64,000 bases of DNA from Celeribacter indicus (GTDB lineage: Bacteria; Pseudomonadota; Alphaproteobacteria; Rhodobacterales; Rhodobacteraceae), in the NCBI RefSeq assembly GCF_000819565.1, contig NZ_CP004393.1, forward strand, positions 1,302,001-1,366,000, written 5' to 3'. This document shows, piece after piece, positions 47,442 to 54,876 of this stretch. The position numbers were made by a program, and so were the translations under genes. Below the pieces are notes generated by a model, which had not been told where the DNA came from, ran no database searches, and was given only the letters and a program-made list of their open reading frames with translations. How positions within the stretch are numbered: the stretch's first letter is position 1; each line of letters starts with the position of its first letter.

Positions 47442-48947
47442 ATGAAATGCAGCTCGACATTCGAACGCTTCATTCGAAGCGGCGGGCATGCGGCGATCGT
47501 CATCCCCCTGGGAGGAGACGCGGCACCCGAGGTCAAGGCCGGACCTGAGCCGGAACTCCCTGTCCGGTCCCTCACCGGGCAGGTGAACGCCGACAATATC
47601 GCCTGGCTCACGCAATTTCTGGGTCAGGAGGCCCGCACCGCGATCGCGCGCGTCCCCGTGCACGATCTGGAGCTCCGGGCGCAGGATGACCTGCGCCGCC
47701 GGCTCGCCGCGACCGGAGGCGCAGGTCCCGGCGACGACCCGGTGCTGGCCGGTCTCCTGCACCGGTTCGAGGCGCGGCTGAACGCGCAGCGGCAACAGGC
47801 GCTGGGCATTTCGCACTATGTCTGGCGCTCGCAGGACGACGACCGGGTGCGCGCAACCCACGCCGCCTGGGACGACCAGGTGTTTTCCTGGGACGACCCC
47901 CCGCCCGACGGCTTTCCCGGCGAGGCGTTCGGCTGCCGCTGCTACGCGGAACCCGTCATCGCCGGCGATGTCTGCGCGCCCAAGACCGGCCTCGCCCTCG
48001 GGGCCGCGGTCGAGACTGCCGCTCTCGCGGGGTATGCCGAAGCGGCGGTGGACTTCGGGCTCGATCTGCTCGGCGGTCTGGTCGATCTGGCGCAACTGGC
48101 CGTCGGCACGGTCGATTTCGGCATTTCCGAACTGGCGGTCCTGCTCGGGATCGCGGGGGACGCGCGGCAGGCCGAAGTGGCGCGCGTTCACGCGCGGATC
48201 GCCCACGAGGTCGAACATTACGACGCACGCCTGCAACAGCTGGCGGACGCCCTCGCCGGCCTGCCCGACCTTGCGCAGGCCTTCCTCGGCTATGTCGATG
48301 CCGTGAGCCGGCACGCGACCGACATGCGCGAGGCCTATCTGCGCTGCGAGGTCAGCGAAACCGAGCTGCGCGAGGCCGTCCGGGAAGACGCCTATCTCCG
48401 GGCCAGCATCGCGATCGCCGCCGTTCCCGCGATCGGCACGGTCGGGGCCGTCGCCGGCCGCGCGCGCCGGCTCCTGACGGTTCTGGGCGACGACGCCGGG
48501 GGGCTGGGCGATGCCGCGGCGCTGCGCAGGCTGACCGACCGGATCCTGGTGCCGGGCCTGCCGCGCGGCTTTCGGCAGACCGGGCGCGGCGACGTCGATT
48601 GGGGCGCCGGCTCGCACAAGGACCGCGGGCTGTCCTACGAGCGCAGCCTGGCGGAACGGGCGGACGGCGAGGGCCGCGGAACGTGGCTGGAGAAGGAGTT
48701 CCGGGATCATCCCGGAGTGGATTTCTTCGATTTTGCGACCGGACAGGCGACCAGCGTGAAGACGCTCGATCTGAACGCCTATACCTACCGCACGTCGCCG
48801 TCGCAGATTTACGGAACCTTAAGCCGCTATGTGCGAGACTTGGCGGAGTTTGAGGGCGGCGAAGGGCTGATCAGGCGCGAAGAAGTTAGGCTCAGGACTT
48901 CGGTAACGGGGGCGTCCCAGTCAAGCGGTTTTGCGCACAACAATTGA
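47442..48947 (+). CDS. MuF-type polymorphic toxin with CdiA-EC869-like nuclease domain, 3' end cut by an IS
   Basis: The protein has 501 residues: 482 native, then 19 encoded by the inserted element. Residues 105-175 contain the phage MuF/SPP1-gp7 head-morphogenesis signature (YVWRSQDDDRVRATHAAWDD, then FPGEAFGCRCYAEP). Residues 180-345 are a helical, partly hydrophobic region like other pre-toxin segments. Residues 385-482 resemble the EC869-type CDI nuclease, with YE at 399-400, DFFDFATGQATSVKTLD at 427-443 as a possible D...SxK site, then SPSQIYGTLSRYV. Joining the frame across 48889-51170 gives a 522-residue toxin whose stop overlaps the first immunity gene. No phage structural genes are nearby. 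The present product lacks the last 40 residues and is probably inactive. Confidence 0.75.
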   Translation: MKCSSTFERFIRSGGHAAIVIPLGGDAAPEVKAGPEPELPVRSLTGQVNADNIAWLTQFLGQEARTAIARVPVHDLELRAQDDLRRRLAATGGAGPGDDPVLAGLLHRFEARLNAQRQQALGISHYVWRSQDDDRVRATHAAWDDQVFSWDDPPPDGFPGEAFGCRCYAEPVIAGDVCAPKTGLALGAAVETAALAGYAEAAVDFGLDLLGGLVDLAQLAVGTVDFGISELAVLLGIAGDARQAEVARVHARIAHEVEHYDARLQQLADALAGLPDLAQAFLGYVDAVSRHATDMREAYLRCEVSETELREAVREDAYLRASIAIAAVPAIGTVGAVAGRARRLLTVLGDDAGGLGDAAALRRLTDRILVPGLPRGFRQTGRGDVDWGAGSHKDRGLSYERSLAERADGEGRGTWLEKEFRDHPGVDFFDFATGQATSVKTLDLNAYTYRTSPSQIYGTLSRYVRDLAEFEGGEGLIRREEVRLRTSVTGASQSSGFAHNN

Positions 48948-48949
48948 CC

Positions 48950-50335
48950 CGCCGTAGAGGTTACTTTGATATACTTGGTGCCGGTCCTGGCTTCCTTCGC
49001 GGCCTATAGCTGAGATCCTTGGGGAACATGCTTCGGTTCGTGGTCAGCGCGATGGCTGCCAACATGATGCTGGTTCGATGTAATTCCGATGTGCCCATCT
49101 CATAGGCGTGCTTGGCAAAAACCAGCGACAGTCCTGACCACGGCATCATCGGAACCACGTCCCTGCGGGACCTCAAAGGCCTGCGATCAGGCAGGCAACG
49201 GGTGGGGTGTCATCCTGTTAGGCAGGGTTTGGCGCCGCATCTGATTGGAAGGTTGTGCCATCGACCCAAATCCGATGCAGTATGACAGCGATGCGGCGTG
49301 CGAGGGCGACCATCGCAACTTTGCGTCCGCGCCGCTGCACGAGTTGGGCTCCCCACGTTCTCAGCCAAGTCGATCGGCCACGGTTCATCATGACAGTTGC
49401 AGCCTGGCACAACGCCCTTCTCAGATTGACATCGCCAGCTTTGGTTATACCACCCGACACGTCCCGTTCACCGGACTGGTTGCGTGAAGGCGTCAAACCA
49501 ACCCAGGGTCCGACCCTTTTCGAAGACCGAAAGCGGGCCGGATCATCGACCGCAGCACGAAATGTCAGTGCTACGACGACACCGATTCCTGGCATCGACA
49601 TAAGGCGTTGGCAAACCGGATCATCCCAGGCCAACCGCCGCACGCACTTTTCGAGATCGGCCAGTTCCTGTCGTAGGGACGCTCGGGCCCGCAGCATCGG
49701 TTCAGTCGCGGCTTCCAGCATCGGATTGCCATCTGCCAATTCCCGAATGCGTGTCTCGAACTTGCCGCGGGAGATCGCACCGACCTTGAGGCCAAAGTTC
49801 CGCAGCAATCCGCGCACCGACATTTCCAGAGCGATCATGTTCTGCTGGATAGCCTTTCGAGCGCCGAGAACTGCCCGGGTTTCCTGAGCAGAGACGGATT
49901 TACAGTGAACCGGGCGGAACCAGCCGAGATGAAGAAGGCGTGCAATCCCTTCTGCATCGCGGCGATCCGTCTTGATCGGCATCGCCTTCAACGCTCCTTT
50001 CACCTGGCGCGTTTCCATGAGCACCGCTTCCAGTCCAGCTTCGGTCAGCCCTCTGTGCAGCCATTGCGACAGTGGCCCGGCCTCCAGGCCAATCGCTGCG
50101 ATACTGCCGTCAAGTTCGTCCAACCAATGCGCCAAAGCTTCCGGTTCACTTTCAGTCTCCGCCTCTTTGACGATCTGGCCATGCTCGCTGACCACACAAA
50201 CTGCGGTCTTCGCCAACGACACATCCAATCCAATAAATAGCTTCATCCCGTCATCCTCCATCTGGGTTCAATACGGGAATGGCGACAGCGCGGTGCTGAT
50301 CTGACAAGTGGCAACGGTCGTGCGTGACGCAGGCC
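48950..50335 (-). mobile_element. IS110-family insertion nested in the IS5-family element (boundaries approximate)
   Basis: The IS110-type transposase gene (49218-50246) lies between the transposase of the IS5-family element and its left inverted end. IS110 elements usually lack clear inverted repeats, so the edges are estimates. The 270 bp at 48948-49217 hold no convincing gene; a 71-codon minus-strand reading frame there is more likely a non-coding end of the element. Confidence 0.5.
49218..50246 (-). CDS. IS110-family transposase
   Basis: This 342-residue transposase has the two IS110 domains. The N-terminal DEDD domain shows KLFIGLDVSLAKT, AIGLEAGPLSQW and MPIKTDRRDAEGIARLL, and the C-terminal Transposase_20 domain shows LMSMPGIGVVVALTF and KRVGPWVGLTPSRNQSG with the conserved Ser. 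The start ATG 50246 gives MKLFIGLDV. The frame is intact, so the element may be active. Confidence 0.93.
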   Translation of the reverse strand: MKLFIGLDVSLAKTAVCVVSEHGQIVKEAETESEPEALAHWLDELDGSIAAIGLEAGPLSQWLHRGLTEAGLEAVLMETRQVKGALKAMPIKTDRRDAEGIARLLHLGWFRPVHCKSVSAQETRAVLGARKAIQQNMIALEMSVRGLLRNFGLKVGAISRGKFETRIRELADGNPMLEAATEPMLRARASLRQELADLEKCVRRLAWDDPVCQRLMSMPGIGVVVALTFRAAVDDPARFRSSKRVGPWVGLTPSRNQSGERDVSGGITKAGDVNLRRALCQAATVMMNRGRSTWLRTWGAQLVQRRGRKVAMVALARRIAVILHRIWVDGTTFQSDAAPNPA

Positions 50336-50348
50336 CCGTTACAGCATC

Positions 50349-50738
50349 TCATAGCCAGAAAAGGACGGTTGCGGCGAGGGCGATGGCTGAGAGAAAAACC
50401 TTCGGGCACCTGTCGTAGCGGGTTGCAACGCGCCTCCAGTCCTTCAGTCTGCCGAACATGATCTCGATCCGGTTGCGGCGCTTGTAGCGTCGCCGATCGT
50501 ATCGGACTGGTGTCTTCCGTCCCTTTCGGCCCGGGATGCAGACCCGCAAGCCCTTGTCTTGCAGACTTTCTCTGAGCCAATCGGCATCATAGCCGCGATC
50601 GCCGAGAAACCACTTCGCAGGTGGGAGATCGCGCAGCATCGCCCGTGCGCCGGTATAGTCGCTCACTTGGCCCGCGGACATGAAGAAGCGCAGGGGGCGG
50701 CCCTCGCCGTCAGTGACCGCGTGGAGCTTTGTGTTCAT
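50349..50738 (-). CDS. IS5-family transposase, second frame (DDE catalytic part)
   Basis: The 129-residue C-terminal part of an IS5-type transposase holds the second catalytic Asp (WFLGDRGYDADWLRE) and the Glu (RRNRIEIMFGRLKDWRRVATRYD). It has its own ATG but is most likely made as a fusion with the first frame through a -1 frameshift at 50777-50783. The reading frame just upstream of its ATG continues the family pattern (GRLIGRTKGGMNTKLHAV), which supports fusion. Confidence 0.88.
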   Translation of the reverse strand: MNTKLHAVTDGEGRPLRFFMSAGQVSDYTGARAMLRDLPPAKWFLGDRGYDADWLRESLQDKGLRVCIPGRKGRKTPVRYDRRRYKRRNRIEIMFGRLKDWRRVATRYDRCPKVFLSAIALAATVLFWL

Positions 50739-51109
50739 TCCGCCTTTCGTTCGGCCGATGAGGCGTCCGCGCCCCCCTTTTTTGCTCGCAGGCTGGATGC
50801 CGTGCGATGCGCCTTCAGGTAGGTTGCATCGATCATGATGGTCTCGGGCTCAGGGGCCTCCGCGGCCAGCCCCTCGAAGATCCTGGCAAAGACACCGAGC
50901 TCGCTCCATCGCTTCCAGCGGTTGTAGAGCGTCTTTGGAGGCCCATACTCCGAAGGCGCGTCACACCACCTCAAGCCGTTGCGATTGATGAAGATAATGC
51001 CGCTCAGGACACGACGATCATCAACGCGAGGGCGCCCATGGCTCTTTGGGAAGAAGGGCCGAAGGCGCTCCATCTGCGCCTCCGTCAACCAGAACAAGTT
51101 GCTCGTCAT
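50735..51109 (-). CDS. IS5-family transposase, first frame (N-terminal part)
   Basis: This 124-residue protein begins MTSNLFWLTEAQMERLRPFFP and has GRPRVDDRRVLSGIIFINRNGLRW (DUF4096 domain) and the first catalytic Asp in TIMIDATYLKAHRTA. The frame holds the canonical slippery heptamer A AAA AAG followed by GGGGG (minus strand, 50777-50783), where a -1 shift leads into the second frame. The start ATG 51109 is preceded by AAGGAGGC. The right inverted end lies 61 bp upstream. Confidence 0.88.
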   Translation of the reverse strand: MTSNLFWLTEAQMERLRPFFPKSHGRPRVDDRRVLSGIIFINRNGLRWCDAPSEYGPPKTLYNRWKRWSELGVFARIFEGLAAEAPEPETIMIDATYLKAHRTASSLRAKKGGADASSAERKAE

Positions 51110-51170
51110 ATCGGCCTCCTTGCGGAGCCGTGAATCACGACAAGCCCGACAAATCAATGGGTCCTGAGCC

Positions 51171-51294
51171 TAAGGCAAGGGTAATGAATTTGGCGGTTCC
51201 CGAGGGCACGCCGGAACAGATGTCGCAGATCCGGCGCGCCGTCGATCTGGCCGAGAGTTTGGGGATAGAGATGATCGTGGAGGTGACACAATGA
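51171..51294 (+). pseudogene. severed 3' end of the MuF/EC869-like toxin gene
   Basis: Read in the frame that joins to 48888, this piece encodes KARVMNLAVPEGTPEQMSQI and then RRAVDLAESLGIEMIVEVTQ, stopping at 51294. The pattern LAVP...Q...I.RA...AES.G is the usual end of EC869-type CDI nucleases. Its stop TGA overlaps the ATG of immunity gene 1 (ATGA, 51291-51294). GGAGGTG at 51279-51285 inside this piece is the ribosome binding site of the immunity gene. Confidence 0.8.
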
Positions 51295-51839
51295 AGGAAG
51301 ATCGCAGCTATTACGATCTGCCGAATGGAGATCGACGCGAAAACTACAGCGTGACGGCAAATGCCTTCACCAAGTTCTACCTGATTGAGTCAAAAGTTTG
51401 CTATCGCGCCGCGCTGCCCGACCCCGAGGGGGTCCGCCACGTCCTGCCGCCCGAGGCGAGCGCGGAGGAGATCGGCGCCGCCATTCTCGACGCGCTGGCC
51501 CACAGCCGCTTCATCCCGCCCTCGCATCCCGAGTTCGACGCGCTGTTCACGCAGCGCAAGGCGGCCGAGCTCGTCGATACCTATGACGCCGAGCTGATGC
51601 GGCTGGCCGGGGTGAAGACGAAGGCCAGCCTCTATCGCGGCGCGAAGGGCGTGAACGTCACCCATCACGCCGACTGGGGCGAGATCACGATCTTCGCCTG
51701 CGCGCGGCGCAAGGGGCGGTATTTCTGGAGCCAGACCACGGATGTCTCGGGTGAGGAAACCGTGCCCTTCGGCGCCAGCGCCCGCGAGGTCGGCGAAGCC
51801 TATCTGCGTGCCCTGGCCAAGGGCGGGTCGGTGTCGTGA
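51291..51839 (+). CDS. EC869-type CDI immunity protein, copy 1
   Basis: This 182-residue soluble protein begins MKEDRSYYDLPNGDRRENYS. The family-like features are AALPDPEGVRHVLP, ILDALAHSRFIPPSHPEF, GVKTKASLYRGAKGV, WSQTTDVSGEETVPF and a C-terminal REVGEAYLRALAK. This resembles the CdiI partners of EC869-type nucleases (pattern KTKRALFK... and IPxxxSxxEIGxALR). It directly follows the toxin end with a 4-base overlap. It should bind and neutralise the cognate nuclease in the cytoplasm. It remains intact although the toxin is broken. It differs from copies 2 and 3 at a handful of residues. Confidence 0.8.
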   Translation: MKEDRSYYDLPNGDRRENYSVTANAFTKFYLIESKVCYRAALPDPEGVRHVLPPEASAEEIGAAILDALAHSRFIPPSHPEFDALFTQRKAAELVDTYDAELMRLAGVKTKASLYRGAKGVNVTHHADWGEITIFACARRKGRYFWSQTTDVSGEETVPFGASAREVGEAYLRALAKGGSVS

Positions 51840-51844
51840 GAGCA

Positions 51845-51910
51845 GTCCGGCGCGCCGTCGATCTGGCCGAAAGTTTGGGGATAGAGATGATCGTGGAGGT
51901 GACACAATGA
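51845..51910 (+). pseudogene. 21-codon toxin 3' stump before immunity copy 2
   Basis: It encodes VRRAVDLAESLGIEMIVEVT plus Q and a stop, the same as the end of the toxin remnant at 51232-51294. It lies 5 bp after immunity copy 1 and overlaps the ATG of copy 2. It carries the GGAGGTG ribosome binding site of copy 2. Confidence 0.85.
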
Positions 51911-52455
51911 AGGAAGATCGCAGCTATTACGATCTGCCGAATGGGGACCGGAGGGAAAACTATCGTGCGACCGCAAATGCCTTCACCAAGTTCTACCTGA
52001 TCGAATCAAAAGTTTGCTATCGCGCCGCGCTCCCCGACCCCGAGGGCGTCCGCCACGTCCTGCCGCCCGACGCGAGCGCGGAGGAGATCGGCGCCGCCAT
52101 TCTCGACGCGCTGGCCCACAGCCGCTTCATCCCGCCCTCGCATCCCGAGTTCGACGCGCTGTTCACGCAGCGCAAGGCGGCCGAGCTCGTCGATGCCTAT
52201 GACGCCGAGCTGATGCGTCTGGCCGGGGTGAAGACGAAGGCCAGCCTCTATCGCGGCGCGAAGGGTGTGAGCGTCACCCACCATGCCGACTGGGGCGAGA
52301 TCACGATCTTCGCCTGGGCACGGCGCAAGGGGCGGTATTTCTGGAGCCAGACCACGGATATCTCGGGCGAGGAAACCGTGCCCTTCGGCGCCAGCGCCCG
52401 CGAGGTCGGCGAGGCCTATCTGCGCGCCCTGGCCAAAGGCGGGTCGGTGTCGTGA
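51907..52455 (+). CDS. EC869-type CDI immunity protein, copy 2
   Basis: This 182-residue protein is nearly identical to copies 1 and 3. Distinct residues include DASAEE in place of EASAEE, VSVTHH in place of VNVTHH, FAWARRK in place of FACARRK, and DISGEE in place of DVSGEE. All three frames are open with the same length, which suggests selection or a recent origin. The ribosome binding site comes from the toxin stump. Small differences could broaden immunity, or may be neutral drift. Confidence 0.8.
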   Translation: MKEDRSYYDLPNGDRRENYRATANAFTKFYLIESKVCYRAALPDPEGVRHVLPPDASAEEIGAAILDALAHSRFIPPSHPEFDALFTQRKAAELVDAYDAELMRLAGVKTKASLYRGAKGVSVTHHADWGEITIFAWARRKGRYFWSQTTDISGEETVPFGASAREVGEAYLRALAKGGSVS

Positions 52456-52459
52456 GGGG

Positions 52460-52525
52460 GTCCGGCGCGCCGTCGATCTGGCCGAGAGTTTGGGGATAGA
52501 GATGATCGTGGAGGTGACACAATGA
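52460..52525 (+). pseudogene. 21-codon toxin 3' stump before immunity copy 3
   Basis: It encodes VRRAVDLAESLGIEMIVEVT plus Q and a stop, overlapping the ATG of immunity copy 3. The DNA is almost identical to the stump before copy 2. It carries GGAGGTG 5-6 bases before the ATG. Confidence 0.85.
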
Positions 52526-53070
52526 AGGAAGATCGCAGCTATTACGATCTGCCGAATGGGGACCGGAGGGAAAACTATCGTGCGACCGCAAATGCCTTCA
52601 CCAAGTTCTACCTGATTGAGTCAAAAGTTTGCTATCGCGCCGCGCTGCCCGACCCCGAGGGGGTCCGCCACGTCCTGCCGCCCGAGGCGAGCGCCGAGGA
52701 GATCGGCGCCGCGATCCTCGACGCGCTGGCCCACAGCCGCTTCATCCCGCCCTCGCATCCCGAGTTCGACGCGCTGTTCACGCAGCGCAAGGCGGCCGAG
52801 CTCGTCGATGCTTATGACGCCGAGCTGATGCGGCTGGCCGGGGTGAAGACGAAGGCCAGCCTCTATCGCGGCGCGAAGGGCGTGAACGTCACCCATCACG
52901 CCGACTGGGGCGAGATCACGATCTTCGCCTGCGCGCGGCGCAAGGGGCGGTATTTCTGGAGCCAGACCACGGATGTCTCGGGCGAGGAAACCCTGCCCTT
53001 CGGCGCCAGCGCCCGCGAGGTCGGCGAGGCCTATCTGCGCGCCCTGGCCAGGGGCGGATCGGTGTCGTGA
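52522..53070 (+). CDS. EC869-type CDI immunity protein, copy 3
   Basis: This 182-residue protein is closest to copy 1; it differs at RATANAF (copy 1 SVTANAF), VDAYDAEL (copy 1 VDTYDAEL), EETLPF and ALARGG. Its stop lies 25 bp from the convergent stop of the aldehyde dehydrogenase gene, so this copy ends the toxin-immunity locus. No further toxin stump follows it. Confidence 0.8.
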   Translation: MKEDRSYYDLPNGDRRENYRATANAFTKFYLIESKVCYRAALPDPEGVRHVLPPEASAEEIGAAILDALAHSRFIPPSHPEFDALFTQRKAAELVDAYDAELMRLAGVKTKASLYRGAKGVNVTHHADWGEITIFACARRKGRYFWSQTTDVSGEETLPFGASAREVGEAYLRALARGGSVS

Positions 53071-53095
53071 GGGGGGTCTGTCCCCGACGCTCCGG

Positions 53096-54490
53096 TCAGC
53101 GCAGGCGTCGCGTCAGCGTGAGGAGTCTGCGCTTCGTCCCGGTGTAGGGCGGTTCGGTAAGGCCCATCGCGTTCCATTTCGCCTGCCGCATCACCGATTT
53201 CATGTGCGAGAACCGTTCGAAGCCCGCGCGGCCGTGATAGGCGCCGATCCCGGAGGCGCCGACCCCGCCGAAGGGAAGGGTCTCGACCCCGACATGGAGC
53301 ATCACGTCATTGACCATCGCCCCGCCCGACAGCGTCCGCTCGAGCCAGAGATCGGCCTCCGCGCGGTCCTCGGCAAAGACATAGAGCGCAAGCGGATGAT
53401 CGCCGGAGGCGACGAGGGCCAGCGCCTCTTCCGGCGTATCATAGGGCACGAGCGGCAGGATCGGGCCGAAGATCTCCTCGCGCATCAGGGCGAGATCCTG
53501 GGGCGGATCCACCACCACGGCGGGGGCGAGTTTGCGTGCGGTCGCCGTGGCCTCCCCGAGCGTGAAGATTTTGCAGCCGCGTGCCCTGGCTTCCTCCAGA
53601 AGGGCAGTGAGGCGGTCGCGATGGCGGTCGGAGACGATGGCGGCGTAATCGTCGCTTTCCGGCCCCTCGGGATAGAAGGCCGCGAAGGCGCCCATGAGCG
53701 CCTCGGCGAGCGGCAGCATGCTGTTGCGCGGCGCCAGGACGTAGTCGGGCGCGACGCAGGTCTGGCCCGCATTCGCCGCCTTGCCCCAGGCGATCCGGCG
53801 GGCGGCCCGGCCGAGATCGGCGGAGGGCATGAGCACGGCGGGGGATTTGCCGCCGAGTTCGAGCGTCACCGGCGTGAGATTGCGGGCGGCGGCCTCGTAG
53901 ACCTTGCGCCCGACGGCGGTCGATCCGGTGAAGAACAGATGGTCGAAGGGCAGGGCGGCGAAGGCCGCGGCAACCTCGGCATCGCCCTCGACCGTCGTCA
54001 CCTCCTCGGGAGCGAAGGCGCCGGCGAGCATTTCCGCGAGCGCGCGCGCGCTGCGTGGCGTCAGTTCGGAGGGCTTGAGCATCACCCGGTTGCCGGCGGC
54101 GAGCGCGGCCAGGAGCGGCGCGAGGGCGAGCTGCACCGGATAGTTCCACGGCGAGATCACGCCGACGACGCCGAGCGGCTGCGGCCGGATCTCCGCACGG
54201 GCGGGACGGAAGGGCAGGGGCATCCTCACCCGCCGCACCCGCATCCAGCGCGCGAGGTTCCGGCGCGCGCCTTCGAGTTCCGCCAGGGTGACGTCGATGT
54301 CGAAGACGCGGCTTTCGACGGCACTGCGATGCGAGAAATCGGCGGAGATGGCGGCGGTGAGCGCCTCTTCCGCCCCGAGCAGCGCCGCCTTCAGCCGGGC
54401 GATCCGGTTGAGCCGGGTCTCCAGGTCCACCACCGGCGCAAGCGCGTGGGCGCGCCGCATCGCCGCAAATCTTTCGCTCAGCTCCGCCAT
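53096..54490 (-). CDS. coniferyl-aldehyde-dehydrogenase-type aldehyde dehydrogenase
   Basis: This 464-residue ALDH-fold enzyme has the active Cys in AANAGQTCVAPDYVL and the general-base Glu in VTLELGGKSPAVL. The NAD loop is FTGSTAVGRKVYEAAA. The arrangement (short N-terminus, ISPWNYPVQLALAPLLAALAAGN) is typical of the CalB/coniferyl aldehyde dehydrogenase branch. The start is ATG 54490 (MAELSERFAAM) because AAGGAGGTG lies 5-6 bases upstream; an ATG 27 bases earlier is within that leader. It is convergent with immunity copy 3. Confidence 0.88.
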   Translation of the reverse strand: MAELSERFAAMRRAHALAPVVDLETRLNRIARLKAALLGAEEALTAAISADFSHRSAVESRVFDIDVTLAELEGARRNLARWMRVRRVRMPLPFRPARAEIRPQPLGVVGVISPWNYPVQLALAPLLAALAAGNRVMLKPSELTPRSARALAEMLAGAFAPEEVTTVEGDAEVAAAFAALPFDHLFFTGSTAVGRKVYEAAARNLTPVTLELGGKSPAVLMPSADLGRAARRIAWGKAANAGQTCVAPDYVLAPRNSMLPLAEALMGAFAAFYPEGPESDDYAAIVSDRHRDRLTALLEEARARGCKIFTLGEATATARKLAPAVVVDPPQDLALMREEIFGPILPLVPYDTPEEALALVASGDHPLALYVFAEDRAEADLWLERTLSGGAMVNDVMLHVGVETLPFGGVGASGIGAYHGRAGFERFSHMKSVMRQAKWNAMGLTEPPYTGTKRRLLTLTRRLR

Positions 54491-54567
54491 CCCGGCACCT
54501 CCTTCTGTCCCGGTCATTCAGACAGAAAGATCGCGACGACGCAAAGCCCGTCTTCGCGGACGGCGTT

Positions 54568-54666
54568 TCAGCGCCCGAGGAGCCGGCGCAGCGTCGCGCG
54601 CAGGCCGCGTTCGGAGGGCTCGATCAGGCAGCCCAGCACGAAGGCGAGAGGGCGGATCTCGGTCAT
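54568..54666 (-). CDS. possible 32-residue peptide
   Basis: The frame MTEIRPLAFVLGCLIEPSER followed by GLRATLRRLLGR is amphipathic with a basic end. There is no strong ribosome binding site (GGGACCCCTGAC precedes the ATG). It lies in the 386-bp gap between the aldehyde dehydrogenase gene and the next gene. It is listed only as a candidate because the composition is peptide-like and no other gene explains the gap. Confidence 0.25.
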   Translation of the reverse strand: MTEIRPLAFVLGCLIEPSERGLRATLRRLLGR

Positions 54667-54779
54667 GTCAGGGGTCCCGTGCTCCCGGTGTCGATGCCGT
54701 CCTGATAGGACGGGTTTGTCTCGATTGCGTGACAATCTTGCAAGGCTATCGCGACGCATTGCCGCAGCGTGAAAATATT

Positions 54780-54810
54780 TTGTCAGGGCCGCGGTGTTTC
54801 GATGTATACG
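54780..54810 (+). promoter_or_regulatory. possible promoter before the secreted protein gene at 54877
   Basis: TTGTCA (54780-54785) and TATACG (54805-54810) are 19 bp apart in a locally AT-richer stretch of the gap 54667-54876. The rest of the gap shows nothing else clear. The spacing is long for a sigma-70 promoter, so support is weak. Confidence 0.3.
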
Positions 54811-54876
54811 CCGGCCGCCGGCGGGGACCGGACGTGCGCGGGAATCGCGCGACAGGTTCACGTGGGGTGACTTTTC

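Larger units (their letters stand above)
48889..51170 (-). mobile_element. IS5-family element (IS427/IS1031-like) interrupting the toxin gene, with an IS110-family element inside
   Basis: Perfect 10-bp inverted ends GGCTCAGGAC (48889-48898) and GTCCTGAGCC (51161-51170) are flanked by TA at 48887-48888 and 51171-51172, the expected small target duplication. The two-frame DDE transposase occupies 50349-51109. At 2282 bp the segment is far longer than a simple IS5-type element; the extra length is accounted for by the IS110-type gene. Excising the segment plus one TA restores the toxin frame (EEV then KARVMNLAVP). Confidence 0.75.
51230..53070 (+). repeat. three tandem toxin-tail plus immunity units, period 615-616 bp
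   Basis: Units begin at TCCGGCGCGCCGTCGATCTG (51230, 51846, 52461) and each runs through the 66-bp toxin tail and the 549-bp immunity gene. The periods are 616 and 615 bp. Immunity genes and stumps are collinear in all three units, consistent with tandem duplication by unequal crossing-over. Confidence 0.95.

Noticed and set aside
48961..49176. A 71-codon minus-strand gene beside the IS110 transposase
   Set aside because: It has no ribosome binding site or domain and lies in the untranslated flank of the insertion element.
51230..53070. CRISPR-like reading of the tandem repeats
   Set aside because: The units are over 600 bp and consist of whole genes with short gaps. There are no short repeats with unique spacers.
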